DNA of 47,838 bases from Methylococcales bacterium (GCA_028714175.1 JAQTMV010000009.1:1-47838); one strand, 5' to 3'. Shown: positions 16,496-26,278, numbered from the stretch's first letter. The notes: generated by a model from the letters alone, not told the origin. A program made the numbers and translations.

Positions 16496-19429
16496 TCATT
16501 CCTCATTTGAATTTAGTTGTTTAATTGAAATTGCGCCGACAGGCTGTTTGTCGCACACGGCATAGTAAATCGCGTAACTATGACGTGCGCTTTCTCCCCC
16601 GACTTGAAGTAAATCGTTAGGCGTATAACTCAGGTAAATGGGAAATTCCGGGTCTCTTGCTTCATTGAGCAAAATGAAATCTTTATAGGCTTTGGTGCCA
16701 CCGATAATGTTGTGGTGTTTATTTTTCATGTAGGCCAGTAAGTTTTTATCGCTGTCACCATAGCCCTCGATTTCATCTGTGGAAGTCGTTAAATTATCAA
16801 AATCATCCAGTTCATTAATGGGTTGCTGATAGGCATATTGATCGAGGAACTTTAGCTGATTGGCATCACTTACATCGCATAACGCCATTTGTACAAAGCG
16901 ATTTTCACCACGCAACGAGTGTTTACTGATTTTTGCTCTGCCTTTCTCTTGTACTTTTTTGGGTAGAATAGTGATGGGGTCAATCACTTTTTGATTGATT
17001 AAGCCTACACTTTTCTTGAGCGAAGCAGTTAAATCGGACTCTATGAATTTTTTGGCATTATCTGATTGATGGAACTGCTCATACAACTTATATATCTGCG
17101 GCAAAGTAAACGATTGGCCGTTTAGCTCAGCTTGCAAAAACTGATACCAGGCTTTGGTAGCGCCAAAGGTGTATATGCGGGATAAAAATCGAGCAGCCGC
17201 ACCTGTTCCCTTACCGTGGTGAATGGTTTCAGGTACTGCAATACAGTAAACATTGACTTCTTTATTCAAACCGAAGCGATCCTGTCGGCCTAGGCGCTGC
17301 AAACAATCTTCGGCAGTGGTAATTTCTGCAACCATAGTGTTACAGGTAATATTTAACGAAGCTTGCACAATTGGTCCACTGCGTAAGACATCAAATTTTT
17401 TGGTACCCTCTTTTTTGAAGGATTCGTAAACTTCTTCAAACCATTTTTGTTTATCGCTTTTCTTAAACTTTGAGTGCAGTAACACGGCGTTTTCTTGATG
17501 CTGATTGCGAATAAAGCTTTTTTGCGCGGTTATAGCTGTGTTGCTAATGACAATGGTGTTGGATTTATGCGGTTGATAGAGTGGATTACTATCGTCTTGC
17601 CGAATTTCGTCAAATACCTTGAATTCGATGCGGTAGGTACTGGGGTTAAATGACGACATGGCGACAATATCTTCTCGATCAATTCTTAAATCATCCAAGT
17701 CAAATATTCGGTTTAGATAAAAATAATGCGGCGTAGCCGAAACTAGCAAGGTATTTACTAACGGTTTTTGTCTTTGCTTACAGGCAATCAATTCAGCAAA
17801 TAGCAAATTAAAAGCTGGCATATTGATGTATTCGTGAAACTCATCAAACACCACATGCGCATTGAGATAGTTGATTAATGAATTGGCTTTAGTGTGGGTA
17901 ATAATCCCACCAAATATTTGATCAATAGTGGTGATGACAATATTGCCTGAGAAATATTCGTCTTCTGGAGTTGGCTTATCCCACTGATTGGTATATTTAA
18001 ACTCGCCGGTGTTGATTTCTATTCGTGCATTTGGCAAATATTGCTCGGAGATTAATTCATGAAACAAGCCTTGGCAGACCTGCACCCTTGGACAGATCCA
18101 AATCAATTGTTGGGCGTTTTTCAACTCGGCCCATTCCAGGGCAATTTTGGTTTTACCGCAACCGGCTGGGCCGGCTAGAACTCCAATACCCTGTGATTTG
18201 ATGAGCTGGCTGGCAACGTCACTTTGTTTTTTGCTGCGCTCGCTGGAAGGAAATTGCGTTAAACAGGTTTCAATATGTGAACAAAGCGTCGATTCCAATA
18301 AAAGAAATTCATCAACTAGCGTATTGAACGTGTTATTTTTAATATGCGCGTGTAAGTCTGATGGAGTAAGTGCTGATACCCAACGATCCGCTGATATAAC
18401 GCAAGCGCGCATGGCGTTATTGTCTGCATTATGTTGGATTTGGGCCGGATATTTATCAATACTTTCCTGAGCGTCATATTTTTTGTAATACGGTAACAGC
18501 AATCCATCCAATGTTTCGATGATGTCTAAATCAACCTCTTCATTGAAAACTTTTGAAATTACGGATTCTTCAATCGCCCGATAGTTTGCATCGAGCAAAC
18601 ATAGACTTTTGAGTAATTGAATTGCTTTTGCTAATAATTCGGTAAATGTTAAACCCTTGAGGTTATTGTTCAGTTTTTTGTAAATATCACCATAATTTAC
18701 AAAATCTTTTTCCTTACGAAAAGGCTTGGCGTGGTGCCAATAAATAACGTGTTTTATGGACTTTTTGTTATCCGCATTGATCTGCTTTAGAGTAATGTGA
18801 TCAAGTAAATGATAAAGTAATACTGAAACCTCATTGTGACGAGGATGCTTATCAAAACTAAATTTCGCATCGTCAATATGTTGGCCGTCTTCTGCCACAA
18901 AGTCTCTCTTCTTCGGATTTCTCACCCATTCTTGAAAACAAGGGTCTATTTTTCCTAAGTCATGTAAACACCCCGCCACAAAAGTTGCGGTTGAATGCTT
19001 TTCTTGGTTCGGCATGAGCCGCTTATGCAATTGTTCTGCGACATAACCAACAGCAAATAAGTGTTCAATCAACGATTGCAGTTGGGTATTGGCATACAAC
19101 ATATTGGGATTTGGTTTGTCGCTTGGAATATCCATGATTAATTCTTTTAAAGTGGTGTTTACGGGTACGACGCCTTGCGGGTTAAATTGATCTCGATTTC
19201 CCACAATCCAAACCAACTCGCTCCGGCTTCTGGAGCGTAGCCAATGACAAGCCACCGCCGTATTCTTGGTGGCGGTTTTGCGGAGTAGGGTTTTGACGGC
19301 AATCAGGCCATCTTCGGTTATCACGGTTTGCCAAGTGTTATCGCCGATGCGGTTGGCGAAGGCGTCAAGGACGCGGCGGGTGCGATTTAGCGCTTTTTTC
19401 TCGCATTGGCTGACAAAGGTCACCATCAT
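16496..19429 (-). CDS. cas2-3: Cas2-Cas3 fusion nuclease-helicase
   Basis: The 977-aa protein has an N-terminal Cas2-like domain (about 1-90; [20 protein letters not shown] onward). An HD nuclease follows with [12 protein letters not shown] near residue 155. The superfamily 2 helicase has Walker [10 protein letters not shown] near 420 and the DEAH-type box FDEFHEY near 530. The C-terminal portion contains [12 protein letters not shown], the helicase motif VI. In type I-F the fusion serves both spacer integration with Cas1 and target degradation. Its start overlaps the cas1 stop (ATGA). All key motifs are intact, so it appears functional. Confidence 0.93.
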   Translation of the reverse strand: MMVTFVSQCEKKALNRTRRVLDAFANRIGDNTWQTVITEDGLIAVKTLLRKTATKNTAVACHWLRSRSRSELVWIVGNRDQFNPQGVVPVNTTLKELIMDIPSDKPNPNMLYANTQLQSLIEHLFAVGYVAEQLHKRLMPNQEKHSTATFVAGCLHDLGKIDPCFQEWVRNPKKRDFVAEDGQHIDDAKFSFDKHPRHNEVSVLLYHLLDHITLKQINADNKKSIKHVIYWHHAKPFRKEKDFVNYGDIYKKLNNNLKGLTFTELLAKAIQLLKSLCLLDANYRAIEESVISKVFNEEVDLDIIETLDGLLLPYYKKYDAQESIDKYPAQIQHNADNNAMRACVISADRWVSALTPSDLHAHIKNNTFNTLVDEFLLLESTLCSHIETCLTQFPSSERSKKQSDVASQLIKSQGIGVLAGPAGCGKTKIALEWAELKNAQQLIWICPRVQVCQGLFHELISEQYLPNARIEINTGEFKYTNQWDKPTPEDEYFSGNIVITTIDQIFGGIITHTKANSLINYLNAHVVFDEFHEYINMPAFNLLFAELIACKQRQKPLVNTLLVSATPHYFYLNRIFDLDDLRIDREDIVAMSSFNPSTYRIEFKVFDEIRQDDSNPLYQPHKSNTIVISNTAITAQKSFIRNQHQENAVLLHSKFKKSDKQKWFEEVYESFKKEGTKKFDVLRSGPIVQASLNITCNTMVAEITTAEDCLQRLGRQDRFGLNKEVNVYCIAVPETIHHGKGTGAAARFLSRIYTFGATKAWYQFLQAELNGQSFTLPQIYKLYEQFHQSDNAKKFIESDLTASLKKSVGLINQKVIDPITILPKKVQEKGRAKISKHSLRGENRFVQMALCDVSDANQLKFLDQYAYQQPINELDDFDNLTTSTDEIEGYGDSDKNLLAYMKNKHHNIIGGTKAYKDFILLNEARDPEFPIYLSYTPNDLLQVGGESARHSYAIYYAVCDKQPVGAISIKQLNSNEE

Positions 19430-20373
19430 GACAAGTCTTCCCGCAAGGCTTGCTGTTTGACCTGATCAAACATGAAGTCCAGGGCTTTGTGTTCGGTAAA
19501 TTTTTGTAAGATTTGCTGGCGAAATTCTTGTTCTGTGGTTTTTTCTTTGGCGCTGATGAAGGCCCAGGGCAGGATGATGGCGTCTTTGATGAGGTCGGCG
19601 ACATCAAACACTAACGCGCCGCGCCTGGTTTTTCCGTGCATGACGGCAAAACCGTGCGGTATGCCCAGTACCCACAAGGTCGTGGCGGCCAAGCCGTAAG
19701 CCAAGTAGTTGCCGTGATTTAAAAAGCCATTGGCGAGGTCGGTGGCTTCGCGTTCTCTGACAAAATCGCCCAGTTTAGTGGATTTGGCGGCATAGCGATA
19801 CAGTTGTTTGGTGAGCAGGGCTTCTTTTTGTAATAAGTCGCCAGTTTTTCCAGCATGTGGAATTTGCCTGGCATAGTTGTCCAAGGCGCTGCAGATTTCA
19901 CTGTCATTGGGGAAAAAATTCTCGGCTTTTAAGTCGCGGTCTTTTTCCCAGATACGTTGTAAATAGCTGACTCGGGCTTGTTGAAAGGTTTTTGCCACGC
20001 TTAGCCGTTTTGCTTCATCAAACCAAAATCCGAGCCAACCTTGCACGTATTCAGTGGGGCGATATTCACTTTGGGGATTGAGCCATTCGATTTCACTGCC
20101 AGAGAACAACGGTGATCCTCCGCCACCACAAAAACCGACCAATACCCCGGCGCTTGCCAACATGCGCATGGCGGCCTGTGTTATCGATGTGCCTGTTCCC
20201 AATAAGATAACGGTGGTATTGGCAATGGGGATGTTCCAGTAATAGTTTTGGTCTTTGGCTTCGGTGAGATACAGCACTCGCCCATCTTTTTGCATTACCC
20301 GGCATTTTTCCAGATAATAAATATTGGCCCGTTTTGAGTGTAAGATAGCTTTTAAGTCTGTTAATTGTTCCAT
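19426..20373 (-). CDS. cas1: Cas1 integrase, type I-F
   Basis: The 315-aa protein starts [20 protein letters not shown], with the I-F Cas1 features [18 protein letters not shown] and [10 protein letters not shown]. Metal ligands are visible as the acidic residue in [10 protein letters not shown], the His in [12 protein letters not shown] and the Asp in LVFDVADL. It forms the spacer-integration complex with the Cas2 part of Cas2-3. It is first in the cas operon; the promoter lies in the 72-bp gap shared with the divergent parD gene. Confidence 0.93.
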   Translation of the reverse strand: MEQLTDLKAILHSKRANIYYLEKCRVMQKDGRVLYLTEAKDQNYYWNIPIANTTVILLGTGTSITQAAMRMLASAGVLVGFCGGGGSPLFSGSEIEWLNPQSEYRPTEYVQGWLGFWFDEAKRLSVAKTFQQARVSYLQRIWEKDRDLKAENFFPNDSEICSALDNYARQIPHAGKTGDLLQKEALLTKQLYRYAAKSTKLGDFVREREATDLANGFLNHGNYLAYGLAATTLWVLGIPHGFAVMHGKTRRGALVFDVADLIKDAIILPWAFISAKEKTTEQEFRQQILQKFTEHKALDFMFDQVKQQALREDLS

Positions 20374-20445
20374 GTTTTATGCGACGATCATTTTCTTTGC
20401 TATTAGTATGACTTATTACTACTATAGATCAAGGAGGTTCTTATT

Positions 20446-20721
20446 ATGGCCAATGTTGAAAAATTAAGTATCGCTTTAACCCCTGAAATGGCGGCAGTTG
20501 TCCGTCAGTGCGTAGAAAGCGGCGAATATGCCAGCAGTAGCGAGGTTATCCGGGAGGCTTTGCGCGATTGGAAACTGAAACGTTCTTTACAACAAAATGA
20601 ACTCGCGGAGTTGCGCGGTCTTTGGCAAGCGGGTCTTGCAAGCGGCCCCGGTCATTTGGCCGATATGAATGCGATCAAAGCGGAAGCGCGGCAACGACAT
20701 TTGTCTCAAGACACAGAGTAA
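20446..20721 (+). CDS. parD: ParD-like antitoxin (ribbon-helix-helix)
   Basis: A strong AAGGAGG ribosome-binding site precedes the ATG. The 91-aa protein has an N-terminal ribbon-helix-helix (KLSIALTPEMAAVVRQCVES, then SSSEVIREALRDW), the ParD/CopG DNA-binding fold. Its C-terminal part is the flexible toxin-binding tail. It is followed 20 bp later by a ParE toxin, and it is divergent from cas1 with only 72 bp between. ParD normally represses its own promoter, so it may also affect the cas promoter (inference). Confidence 0.88.
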   Translation: MANVEKLSIALTPEMAAVVRQCVESGEYASSSEVIREALRDWKLKRSLQQNELAELRGLWQAGLASGPGHLADMNAIKAEARQRHLSQDTE

Positions 20722-20741
20722 CACTAGACAGGCGAGGCTTT

Positions 20742-21029
20742 ATGTCTGTTATTGAAAGGACGGCGCAGGCCGAAGAAGACCTGATCGAGATATGGATTTA
20801 CATAGCACAGGATAATCCCGGAGCGGCGGATCGTGTACTTGATGATATTGAAGAGCGATTTTATGCGCTTGCGGACAATCCATTGATAGGACGGTCGCGG
20901 CCTGATATTGCTCCGGAGCTTCGCTATTTTACGGTGGGTAATTATCTGATTTTGTATCGTACCGTGCCGGATGGTATTCAGATTGTTCGTGTTATCCATG
21001 GCGCTCGTGATTTGCCCCATTTATTCTGA
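20742..21029 (+). CDS. parE: ParE-family toxin (RelE/ParE superfamily)
   Basis: The open frame extends upstream to 20622, but ATG 20742 lies just after the parD stop and gives the family length of 95 aa. The sequence starts MSVIERTAQAEEDLIEIWIY and contains the ParE core IAQDNPGAADRVLDDI, the LADNPLIGRSRPDI loop and the terminal strand IQIVRVIHGARDLP. ParE toxins poison DNA gyrase, but plasmid families vary in target. It pairs with the upstream parD. Confidence 0.88.
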   Translation: MSVIERTAQAEEDLIEIWIYIAQDNPGAADRVLDDIEERFYALADNPLIGRSRPDIAPELRYFTVGNYLILYRTVPDGIQIVRVIHGARDLPHLF

Positions 21030-21060
21030 TTACCTGCCCCCTTGTCCGAACAACATTGAT

Positions 21061-21180
21061 TTATCGGACATCATCTATTTTGGATTGATAGCCTTTTTTC
21101 CGTTTTTCATCGAGTAACATCTGCCCGGCCGTTATCGCCTTTTCCTCCGTATCAAACCAATCTTTCCGAACAGTTCCTGG
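21061..21180 (-). CDS. WGR-domain protein, exon 2 (gene split by group II intron)
   Basis: The minus strand reads PGTVRKDWFDTEEKAITAGQ and ends KIDDVR-stop. This is the second half of a WGR domain, where GS-PGTVRKDWFDT is the normal continuation of WGRVGS. It joins in frame to exon 1 (23203-23328) once the 2022-nt intron is removed, giving an intact 81-aa protein. WGR domains bind nucleic acid or nicked DNA ends; stand-alone copies are common on plasmids and phages. Confidence 0.8.
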   Translation of the reverse strand, partial: PGTVRKDWFDTEEKAITAGQMLLDEKRKKGYQSKIDDVR

Positions 21181-23202
21181 ATTGAGGTAGGACAGCCAGT
21201 TACCCAACTGCCCCCTCACGGATCCCTGCGTGCGGAATTACCGCACAGGGCTCTTCAAAACTGCTCGCTTTGCACACGGCGTTTCTTTGATTCCTAGAAA
21301 GCATGAAGTATGCGTGGTTTGGCTATTTTAAAACATTTTACCAGTTCTTTGAACCCTTTCCAGTTGTAGCTCTTGCGCTGACTGCGCCTGTTAAGCCCCT
21401 TGAAAAGCAGTCCTTTCACCTGATACACAAAGTTGTTGAGGCTTTGAAAGTTTCCAGATACACCGTAGTAGTTATAATAGCCGAGCAATTTACTATTTAG
21501 TTTTGCAAAGAGTATTTTCTTCGGCAAACCACTGTGTTTCTGAAACCATGCTTTGAACTTAACTATGGATGCTCTAAGTTTATCTCGCGAGGTGCGGCGC
21601 TTTAAGATCGGTTTACCCCATCTATTCACGCCCCAGCGAAACTCAAATCCCAGAAAGTCAAACTTCGTCTTGAGCCTGGCTTTGCAGTGACTAAACTCGA
21701 TAATCTGAGTCTTATCCTCGGCAACTTCGAGACCAAAACGGGCTAACCTCTGGATCAACGCCTGATAAAAGCGTTGCGCATCTTTTTCATATTGAAACGC
21801 GCAGACAAAATCATCCGCAAATCGGCATAAATAAATACGCCCCACGCAATGCGTCCGCACTATTTCATCAAACCATACATCCAAGACATTATGTAGATAG
21901 ATATTAGATAAAATTGGTGAAACACTCCCCCCTTGTGGAGTTCCCATCAAGGGATGCAACACCTGACCATCGGTTTCCAATATGCCTGCTTTCAACCATT
22001 TCCGAATAAGTTTTAAGAAAGGTTTGTCATCTATTCGTTTGGCCAACATGTCCATTAACAAATCATGGTTTATGGCATTGAAGAAGCCTTTAATATCAGC
22101 TTCGACCACGACATGATACTTTCCTGATTTCAGTTCGCCCGTTAAGTCTTTAATGGCTTTATGAGCGCTTGTTCCAGGTCGGTATCCATAACTACAGGAC
22201 AAAAAGTCTTGCTCATAGATGGCTTCCAATAGCTTCGCTACTGCCAGTTGCAGCAGTTTATCCGCAATGGCGGGTATTCCTAAAGGGCGCAACTTGCCAC
22301 CCGCTTTCGGAATATATTTTCTAAGAACCAGCTTGGCCCGATACGTCCCCTCTTTAATTTGTTGCGCCAATTGCTGAATGTTGTCAATCAGATTATCTTC
22401 ATACGCGACTGCGTCAAGTTTATCTACACCCGCACTTGCTCTTCGGTTGATAAAATCCCAACACCAAAACAAGAATCCAGCCGTCAACACGCCAAACAGG
22501 TTCCGAAACCGGTAAGTTTTATCTTGTGCCGCTTTGTTTGCTATCCCCTGCAGGGAGGTTTGCTTCATGTATCCAGTCCTTCATGCCCGGTAAAAGTGTC
22601 CTTTGCAGGCTACGCAGTTTTGTCCGCCCCTTCCCCCTGTACGTGGCTCTCCCACGCTCCGAGTACTATGAGCGAATCTGACTCCCACTCCATCTTCAGC
22701 CCTCCTTCTTTTGGTTGGGCAGGCTTACCTGGCTATAACAAAATTTAGGTTTCAGCATACCTCTGTTTCCGGGTTTCCCCTTTTGTGGCTCAATATCCGC
22801 ATACCTTATCTTGTTCCCAGGAACGCAATGGGTCTCACAAGTTCCTGTCATTTCTCTCTATACATGTCACGCCTTACAACACCGGCAAATCCTCCGGAAT
22901 CTCACCAAATCGATTCTTTTGTATAGGCTTCCGTCGATTCGAAAACGTCGCCATTTGCTTTTATAGGTTTACGATGCTAAAACAGCTTCAGGGATGTGCA
23001 TATCCCCTGTGACCTACATAGTTCTCTGTGTACGCTTCGCCTGACCTTTGTTCACGTTTGCCACAGTCGTGACCATTGACAACGTTCCGCCGGAGACGCA
23101 ACACTCGATACTGATGGCTGGTTAGGCCTTATGAATTCCTTCCTTTGAATTCCAGGCAAGGACTTTCACCTTGCAAGAAACAACAAGCTTCGCTTGTCGC
23201 AC
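21181..23202 (-). mobile_element. Group II intron, 2022 nt, inserted in a WGR gene
   Basis: The 5' end (minus strand, from 23202) reads GTGCGACAAGCG, followed by AAGGTGAAAGTCCTTGCC, the standard bacterial group II start. Near the 3' end, domain V (GAGCCCTGTGCGGTAATTCC with its complement, 21221-21253) and a domain VI stem (21181-21220) are visible. The last bases, CTCAAT, fit the 3'-AY rule. Removing 21181-23202 rejoins WGRVGS and PGTVRKDW in frame. The reverse transcriptase lies in domain IV. Exact EBS/IBS pairs were not worked out. Confidence 0.9.
21294..22568 (-). CDS. ltrA: Group II intron reverse transcriptase/maturase
   Basis: The 424-aa protein has the reverse transcriptase blocks: YRAKLVLRKYIPK and LRPLGIPAIADKLLQ early, CSYGYRPGTSAHKA and VVEADIKGFFNAI in the middle, then TPQGGSVSPILSNI and the catalytic YLCRFADDFVCAF (FADD in place of the common YADD). 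The C-terminal part (from about residue 310) is the maturase X domain. No HNH endonuclease domain follows, so retrohoming would rely on nicked or replicating DNA. It lies within the intron bounds defined by the split WGR gene and looks complete. Confidence 0.92.
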   Translation of the reverse strand: MKQTSLQGIANKAAQDKTYRFRNLFGVLTAGFLFWCWDFINRRASAGVDKLDAVAYEDNLIDNIQQLAQQIKEGTYRAKLVLRKYIPKAGGKLRPLGIPAIADKLLQLAVAKLLEAIYEQDFLSCSYGYRPGTSAHKAIKDLTGELKSGKYHVVVEADIKGFFNAINHDLLMDMLAKRIDDKPFLKLIRKWLKAGILETDGQVLHPLMGTPQGGSVSPILSNIYLHNVLDVWFDEIVRTHCVGRIYLCRFADDFVCAFQYEKDAQRFYQALIQRLARFGLEVAEDKTQIIEFSHCKARLKTKFDFLGFEFRWGVNRWGKPILKRRTSRDKLRASIVKFKAWFQKHSGLPKKILFAKLNSKLLGYYNYYGVSGNFQSLNNFVYQVKGLLFKGLNRRSQRKSYNWKGFKELVKCFKIAKPRILHAF

Positions 23203-23328
23203 CGAACCTACCCTGCCCCACTCACGAACCAGCGACCAATCATCAAATATGCCAGGCGTAACGTACATTTGATAAAACCGGTGCATATTTTTGGCCGCAT
23301 CGTGCCGAACAAGATAAATACGGTTCAT
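23203..23328 (-). CDS. WGR-domain protein, exon 1
   Basis: The start (MNRIYLVRHDAAKNMHRFYQ) is followed by DDWSLVREWGRVGS, the signature WGR motif, and the intron begins immediately after. Unspliced, the frame runs on to 68 residues in intron sequence and stops. The gene lies 8 bp downstream of the tyrosine recombinase on the same strand, so the two probably share a transcript. Intron splicing would be needed for a functional product. Confidence 0.8.
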
Positions 23329-23336
23329 CGCTCACC

Positions 23337-24269
23337 TCAAATATCCGCAACCAGCTTACTCAACCGCTCTTGCCCGGCATGGGTGTATATCTGCGTGGTG
23401 GCAATGCTTTCATGGCCGAGCAAGGCTTGAATATCCACCAACTGCACATCTTTTTCCAGCAAGCGCGTGGCGTAAGTATGCCGGAGCTTATGCGGCGTCA
23501 CTTTTTTGTCAATGCCGGCCTTGTCGATCAGTTTCTTTAAATACGCGCGGGTGGCATGGGCGCCGGGCGGTTTGCCGCCTGGCTTCTTGGCGAATACGTA
23601 ATCATCTTGGGTTTTTCCGGCCAGAGATAACGCCAGCACTCGGCCAAAGGTTTCGGGCAACGGGACCTGCCGCTCCTTGTTGCCCTTCCCGATTACCCTG
23701 ACGTGCTTGGCCACACCATCCACTACCCGGATATGCTGCGCTTTCAGGCCTAGGGCTTCGCTGATGCGCAACCCGGATTTCTGGAACAGCTCAAATAACA
23801 GCTCATAGCGCTGGCGTACCGCCATCGAGAACGCGCGGCTGCGGCCGAACACGTTATCGGGAATGTCATCGTAGTTGCGGGTGGCTTTCATCAGCGCGGC
23901 TTGCTCTTCGATTTCCAGCCAGACAGGCATGCGGCGCGGGCGCTTGGGCTTCTCGATCTGGTAGATGGGATCTTCGGTGACCTTATTATTGCGCTTGGCC
24001 CATCGATAAAAGGTGGCCAGGCAGGAAATCTTGCGAGCCACGGCATGAGCGCCTACGCCTTCACGGGATAAATGCGCCACAAACTGTTCCACATCGGTAG
24101 GACCGCAGTTTTGCCAGTCCAGCTTTGCCTCAGCCAGCCAGCGGTACCAGATGCCCAAATCGGAATGATAGTTGTAGCAGGTGGTGTCGGCGTGGCCCTT
24201 GGTGTATTTCAAAAAGCTAAGGAACTCTTTTCGGGTTTGCTCGAAGGAAGTTTCGGTTAGTTCGGTCAT
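23337..24269 (-). CDS. Tyrosine recombinase, XerC/XerD-like
   Basis: The 310-aa protein has an N-terminal SAM-like core-binding domain (FLSFLKYTKGHADTTCYNYH) and a catalytic domain with all pentad residues visible: Arg in KSGLRISEAL, Lys in IGKGNKERQVPLP, the HKLRHTYATRL box, His in LGHESIATT and the nucleophile Tyr in TQIYTHAG. The length fits Xer-type recombinases. On plasmids such enzymes resolve multimers or move modules. It is followed by the WGR gene. The promoter region (24270-24612) contains short TACTAAA dyads that could be operators. Confidence 0.88.
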   Translation of the reverse strand: MTELTETSFEQTRKEFLSFLKYTKGHADTTCYNYHSDLGIWYRWLAEAKLDWQNCGPTDVEQFVAHLSREGVGAHAVARKISCLATFYRWAKRNNKVTEDPIYQIEKPKRPRRMPVWLEIEEQAALMKATRNYDDIPDNVFGRSRAFSMAVRQRYELLFELFQKSGLRISEALGLKAQHIRVVDGVAKHVRVIGKGNKERQVPLPETFGRVLALSLAGKTQDDYVFAKKPGGKPPGAHATRAYLKKLIDKAGIDKKVTPHKLRHTYATRLLEKDVQLVDIQALLGHESIATTQIYTHAGQERLSKLVADI

Positions 24270-24612
24270 CGTTCCTCCATTCGGTTGTTGGAAACCTGTT
24301 TGAAAAATTCAGCGATTTTCGGGCTTTTGAGCCTGTTACTGAATTTACTAAAATTAGTATTTTATAGTGTTTATATGAGAATGGCAAAACGTAAATTACT
24401 AGACGTGGCGCAAAAAATCGCCTATTAAGAGACACAAAAACACACAGATATGATATGAAATGCTATTAAAATTACTAAAGCGTTTGTTTTAGTATAGTTA
24501 GCATGTGATGCTTAGGATTCTGTGAATCGTCTATACTGGAAATCAGGAATGCCGCACTCTATAAATTATCGGTGTGGCATTATTAGCATTAACATCTTCA
24601 AACGGAATTTCT
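24270..24612. promoter_or_regulatory. Divergent promoter region with TACTAAA dyads
   Basis: It lies between the leftward recombinase and the rightward lipoprotein gene. A perfect 14-bp dyad TACTAAAATTAGTA occurs at 24346-24359. A spaced dyad TACTAAA-N8-TTTAGTA follows at about 24474-24495. A degenerate copy of the ATGATATGA operator (GATATGATATGAAATG) is at 24447-24462. No gene is supported in this 343-bp gap. Confidence 0.45.
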
Positions 24613-24984
24613 ATGCAGCCATCTAAAACAATCATCATTTCTTGTGTGGCCCTCATTTTGGCCGGCTGCTCACAAAGAATGGTGGACTTTACCGTTATAT
24701 CTTCAAAGAACATTGATCTTTCTCGTGGTGCTGATTTCAAACGATCTTCAACTCGCATCAAGGGTGAGGATAGAAAGAGCATCATTATTTTTATCCCTAC
24801 TGGTATACCGAACGCTAAGGAAGCAATGGACAATGCGATTGAAAGTGTTCCTGGTGCAGTCGGCTTGGTTGATGGCGTGATTACCCAGAATTCTTGGTAC
24901 ATACCCTATATTTATGGTGAAAACTGGATTGAGGTGGAAGGAACACCTTTGATTGATCCCCTTCTTCAGAAGGGTTATCGATAA
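24613..24984 (+). CDS. Conserved lipoprotein, 123 aa
   Basis: ATG 24613 gives a typical lipoprotein signal peptide with lipobox LAGC (MQPSKTIIISCVALILAGC). The frame could start at 24574, but that would bury the signal peptide. The mature part (DFTVISSKNIDLSRGADF, then IIIFIPTGIPNAKEAMDNAI and SWYIPYIYG) resembles a widespread family of small bacterial lipoproteins with ISTRN(I/V)DL and PTG.P motifs, function unknown. It is stand-alone, followed by a palindrome with two DnaA boxes. Confidence 0.65.
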   Translation: MQPSKTIIISCVALILAGCSQRMVDFTVISSKNIDLSRGADFKRSSTRIKGEDRKSIIIFIPTGIPNAKEAMDNAIESVPGAVGLVDGVITQNSWYIPYIYGENWIEVEGTPLIDPLLQKGYR

Positions 24985-25003
24985 TGGCAAATTAACTTCT
25001 ACT

Positions 25004-25040
25004 GACACAGTTATCCACAAAATCTGTGGATAACTGTGTC
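25004..25040. repeat. Perfect palindrome holding two inverted DnaA boxes
   Basis: GACACAGTTATCCACA (25004-25019) and its exact complement (25025-25040) form a 16-bp inverted repeat with a 5-base loop. Each arm contains the consensus DnaA box TTATCCACA. A third consensus box lies at 28004-28012. The hairpin could also end transcription of the lipoprotein gene, but there is no T-run. DnaA titration or origin function is inference. Confidence 0.75.
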
Positions 25041-25094
25041 ATTAAGCCGTCACATTACAACCCAACCATCGGTAAGTTATGGAGTTAAGTTAAA

Positions 25095-25385
25095 TTGACT
25101 AAAAATTGGCCAACCTTTTTGCAGAACCCTTTCAGGTTGCCGGAAACTGTTGCTGAAGCGGTCGAGAGGCTAATGGCCGTACTTGAAGATGAGCACAAAG
25201 CCGTCCTTGCGATTATGCAAGAAGAAGATTTGATTGATTTTCACTTTAGCCTTGGGATGGCGATCCGCAATGCTTTTGGACTGCATGTACCGTGGAGCAA
25301 GTTGTTGGCATCGTGTGGCGCTGTGCACCCGGATGATGCGTCTGGAGTGATTATTCAGGCATTATGGCGAGCGCTACAGACTTAA
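25095..25385 (+). CDS. DUF6794-like protein, 96 aa
   Basis: The protein starts at a TTG, with GGAG 10 bases upstream; the nearest ATG (25079) runs straight into a stop. The sequence RLPETVAEAVERLMAVLEDE, followed by EEDLIDFHFSLGMAIRNAFGL and HPDDASGVIIQALWRAL, matches the pattern of the DUF6794 family as I know it. It is probably cytoplasmic and of unknown function. It precedes the retropepsin-like gene on the same strand. Confidence 0.6.
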   Translation: MTKNWPTFLQNPFRLPETVAEAVERLMAVLEDEHKAVLAIMQEEDLIDFHFSLGMAIRNAFGLHVPWSKLLASCGAVHPDDASGVIIQALWRALQT

Positions 25386-25420
25386 GCCATTACAAATACT
25401 AGGGAGAAGATAAGAGGATA

Positions 25421-26182
25421 ATGGGACTACAGGATCGCGATTATTACCGCGAGAAACATAAAGAGGCACACCAATCGCCTAGACCGCTGATTAGGAAATC
25501 TGGGAAAACTAGCACGGGAATCAAATATCTCTTATATCCCCTCATTACAATTGTTGCGCTTTGGTATGGAGCGGATACCCTTCTGGACAAGATAAACGGA
25601 ATAACACTTATTCGGGCACCGATTGTAGACAGAAAAGAGATACCTCTTGATTTAATATCTGGTGGCGTTATTTTAAAAACTGACCGCCAAGGACATTTCA
25701 GGGGAACCGCCCTGGTAAATAATGTCCCTGTGCCCTTTCTGATTGATACCGGGGCGACACAAACTGTAATCCCGAGAAAGATGGCGGTCGACGCCAGTTT
25801 ACCTTTCGGCCGTTTCATTGAAGCAAGTACAGCCGGTGGAAAAGTCGCTGAACGTGAGACCAGAATAAATAGCCTCGTAATCGGCAATGCGGTAATAAAA
25901 AACCTCGATGCCCACATTAACGACCATTTGGATGAAGCGTTAATTGGAATGAATACGTTAAAATATTTTCACATGACACAAAGCGGAGATACGCTAACAC
26001 TGGTAGCCAATAACCAGTTAGGAAATAGTGCTCCGTCTGCACAAGCATTTCATCAATCAAACGACAGAATACCAATAGATACCCTGGCACCGGATAAGCC
26101 AATTAAAAAACCAATTGCTTTGAAGAAAACGGTTGCCTGTAATGAACGTAAGGTATGCAAAACAACTTATAGCGACCATTGA
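25421..26182 (+). CDS. Membrane-anchored retropepsin-like aspartic protease
   Basis: The 253-aa protein has a cytoplasmic N-terminus, a membrane segment at residues 36-50 (YLLYPLITIVALWYG), and a clan AA aspartyl protease domain from about 80 to 195. The catalytic motif is FLIDTGATQTVIP, with Asp109. The second conserved strand pair is DEALIGMNTLKYFHM. Retropepsin-like bacterial proteins of this form act as homodimers. The C-terminal 60 residues are a low-complexity, Lys-rich tail with two Cys. It is unrelated to its neighbours by function. The start has a GGGAGAAG-like site upstream. Confidence 0.75.
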   Translation: MGLQDRDYYREKHKEAHQSPRPLIRKSGKTSTGIKYLLYPLITIVALWYGADTLLDKINGITLIRAPIVDRKEIPLDLISGGVILKTDRQGHFRGTALVNNVPVPFLIDTGATQTVIPRKMAVDASLPFGRFIEASTAGGKVAERETRINSLVIGNAVIKNLDAHINDHLDEALIGMNTLKYFHMTQSGDTLTLVANNQLGNSAPSAQAFHQSNDRIPIDTLAPDKPIKKPIALKKTVACNERKVCKTTYSDH

Positions 26183-26278
26183 CCAAAAAACCGATACCCT
26201 ACTCTACCAAGCATTGCTTTCCTTGCTGTCCCTGTTCAGCCCTTAAAGAGCATCATCCGAAGCGTAAGCGCATTAACC

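Noticed and set aside
13875..20373. Tn7-like CRISPR-associated transposon (type I-F3)
   Set aside because: Cas1 and an intact Cas2-3 are present and no tniQ or tnsABC genes are found. The Cas5/Cas7 types are those of I-F2.
24217..24435. 72-codon minus-strand frame upstream of the recombinase
   Set aside because: It overlaps the recombinase start and the AT-rich promoter, and the product has no domain-like features.
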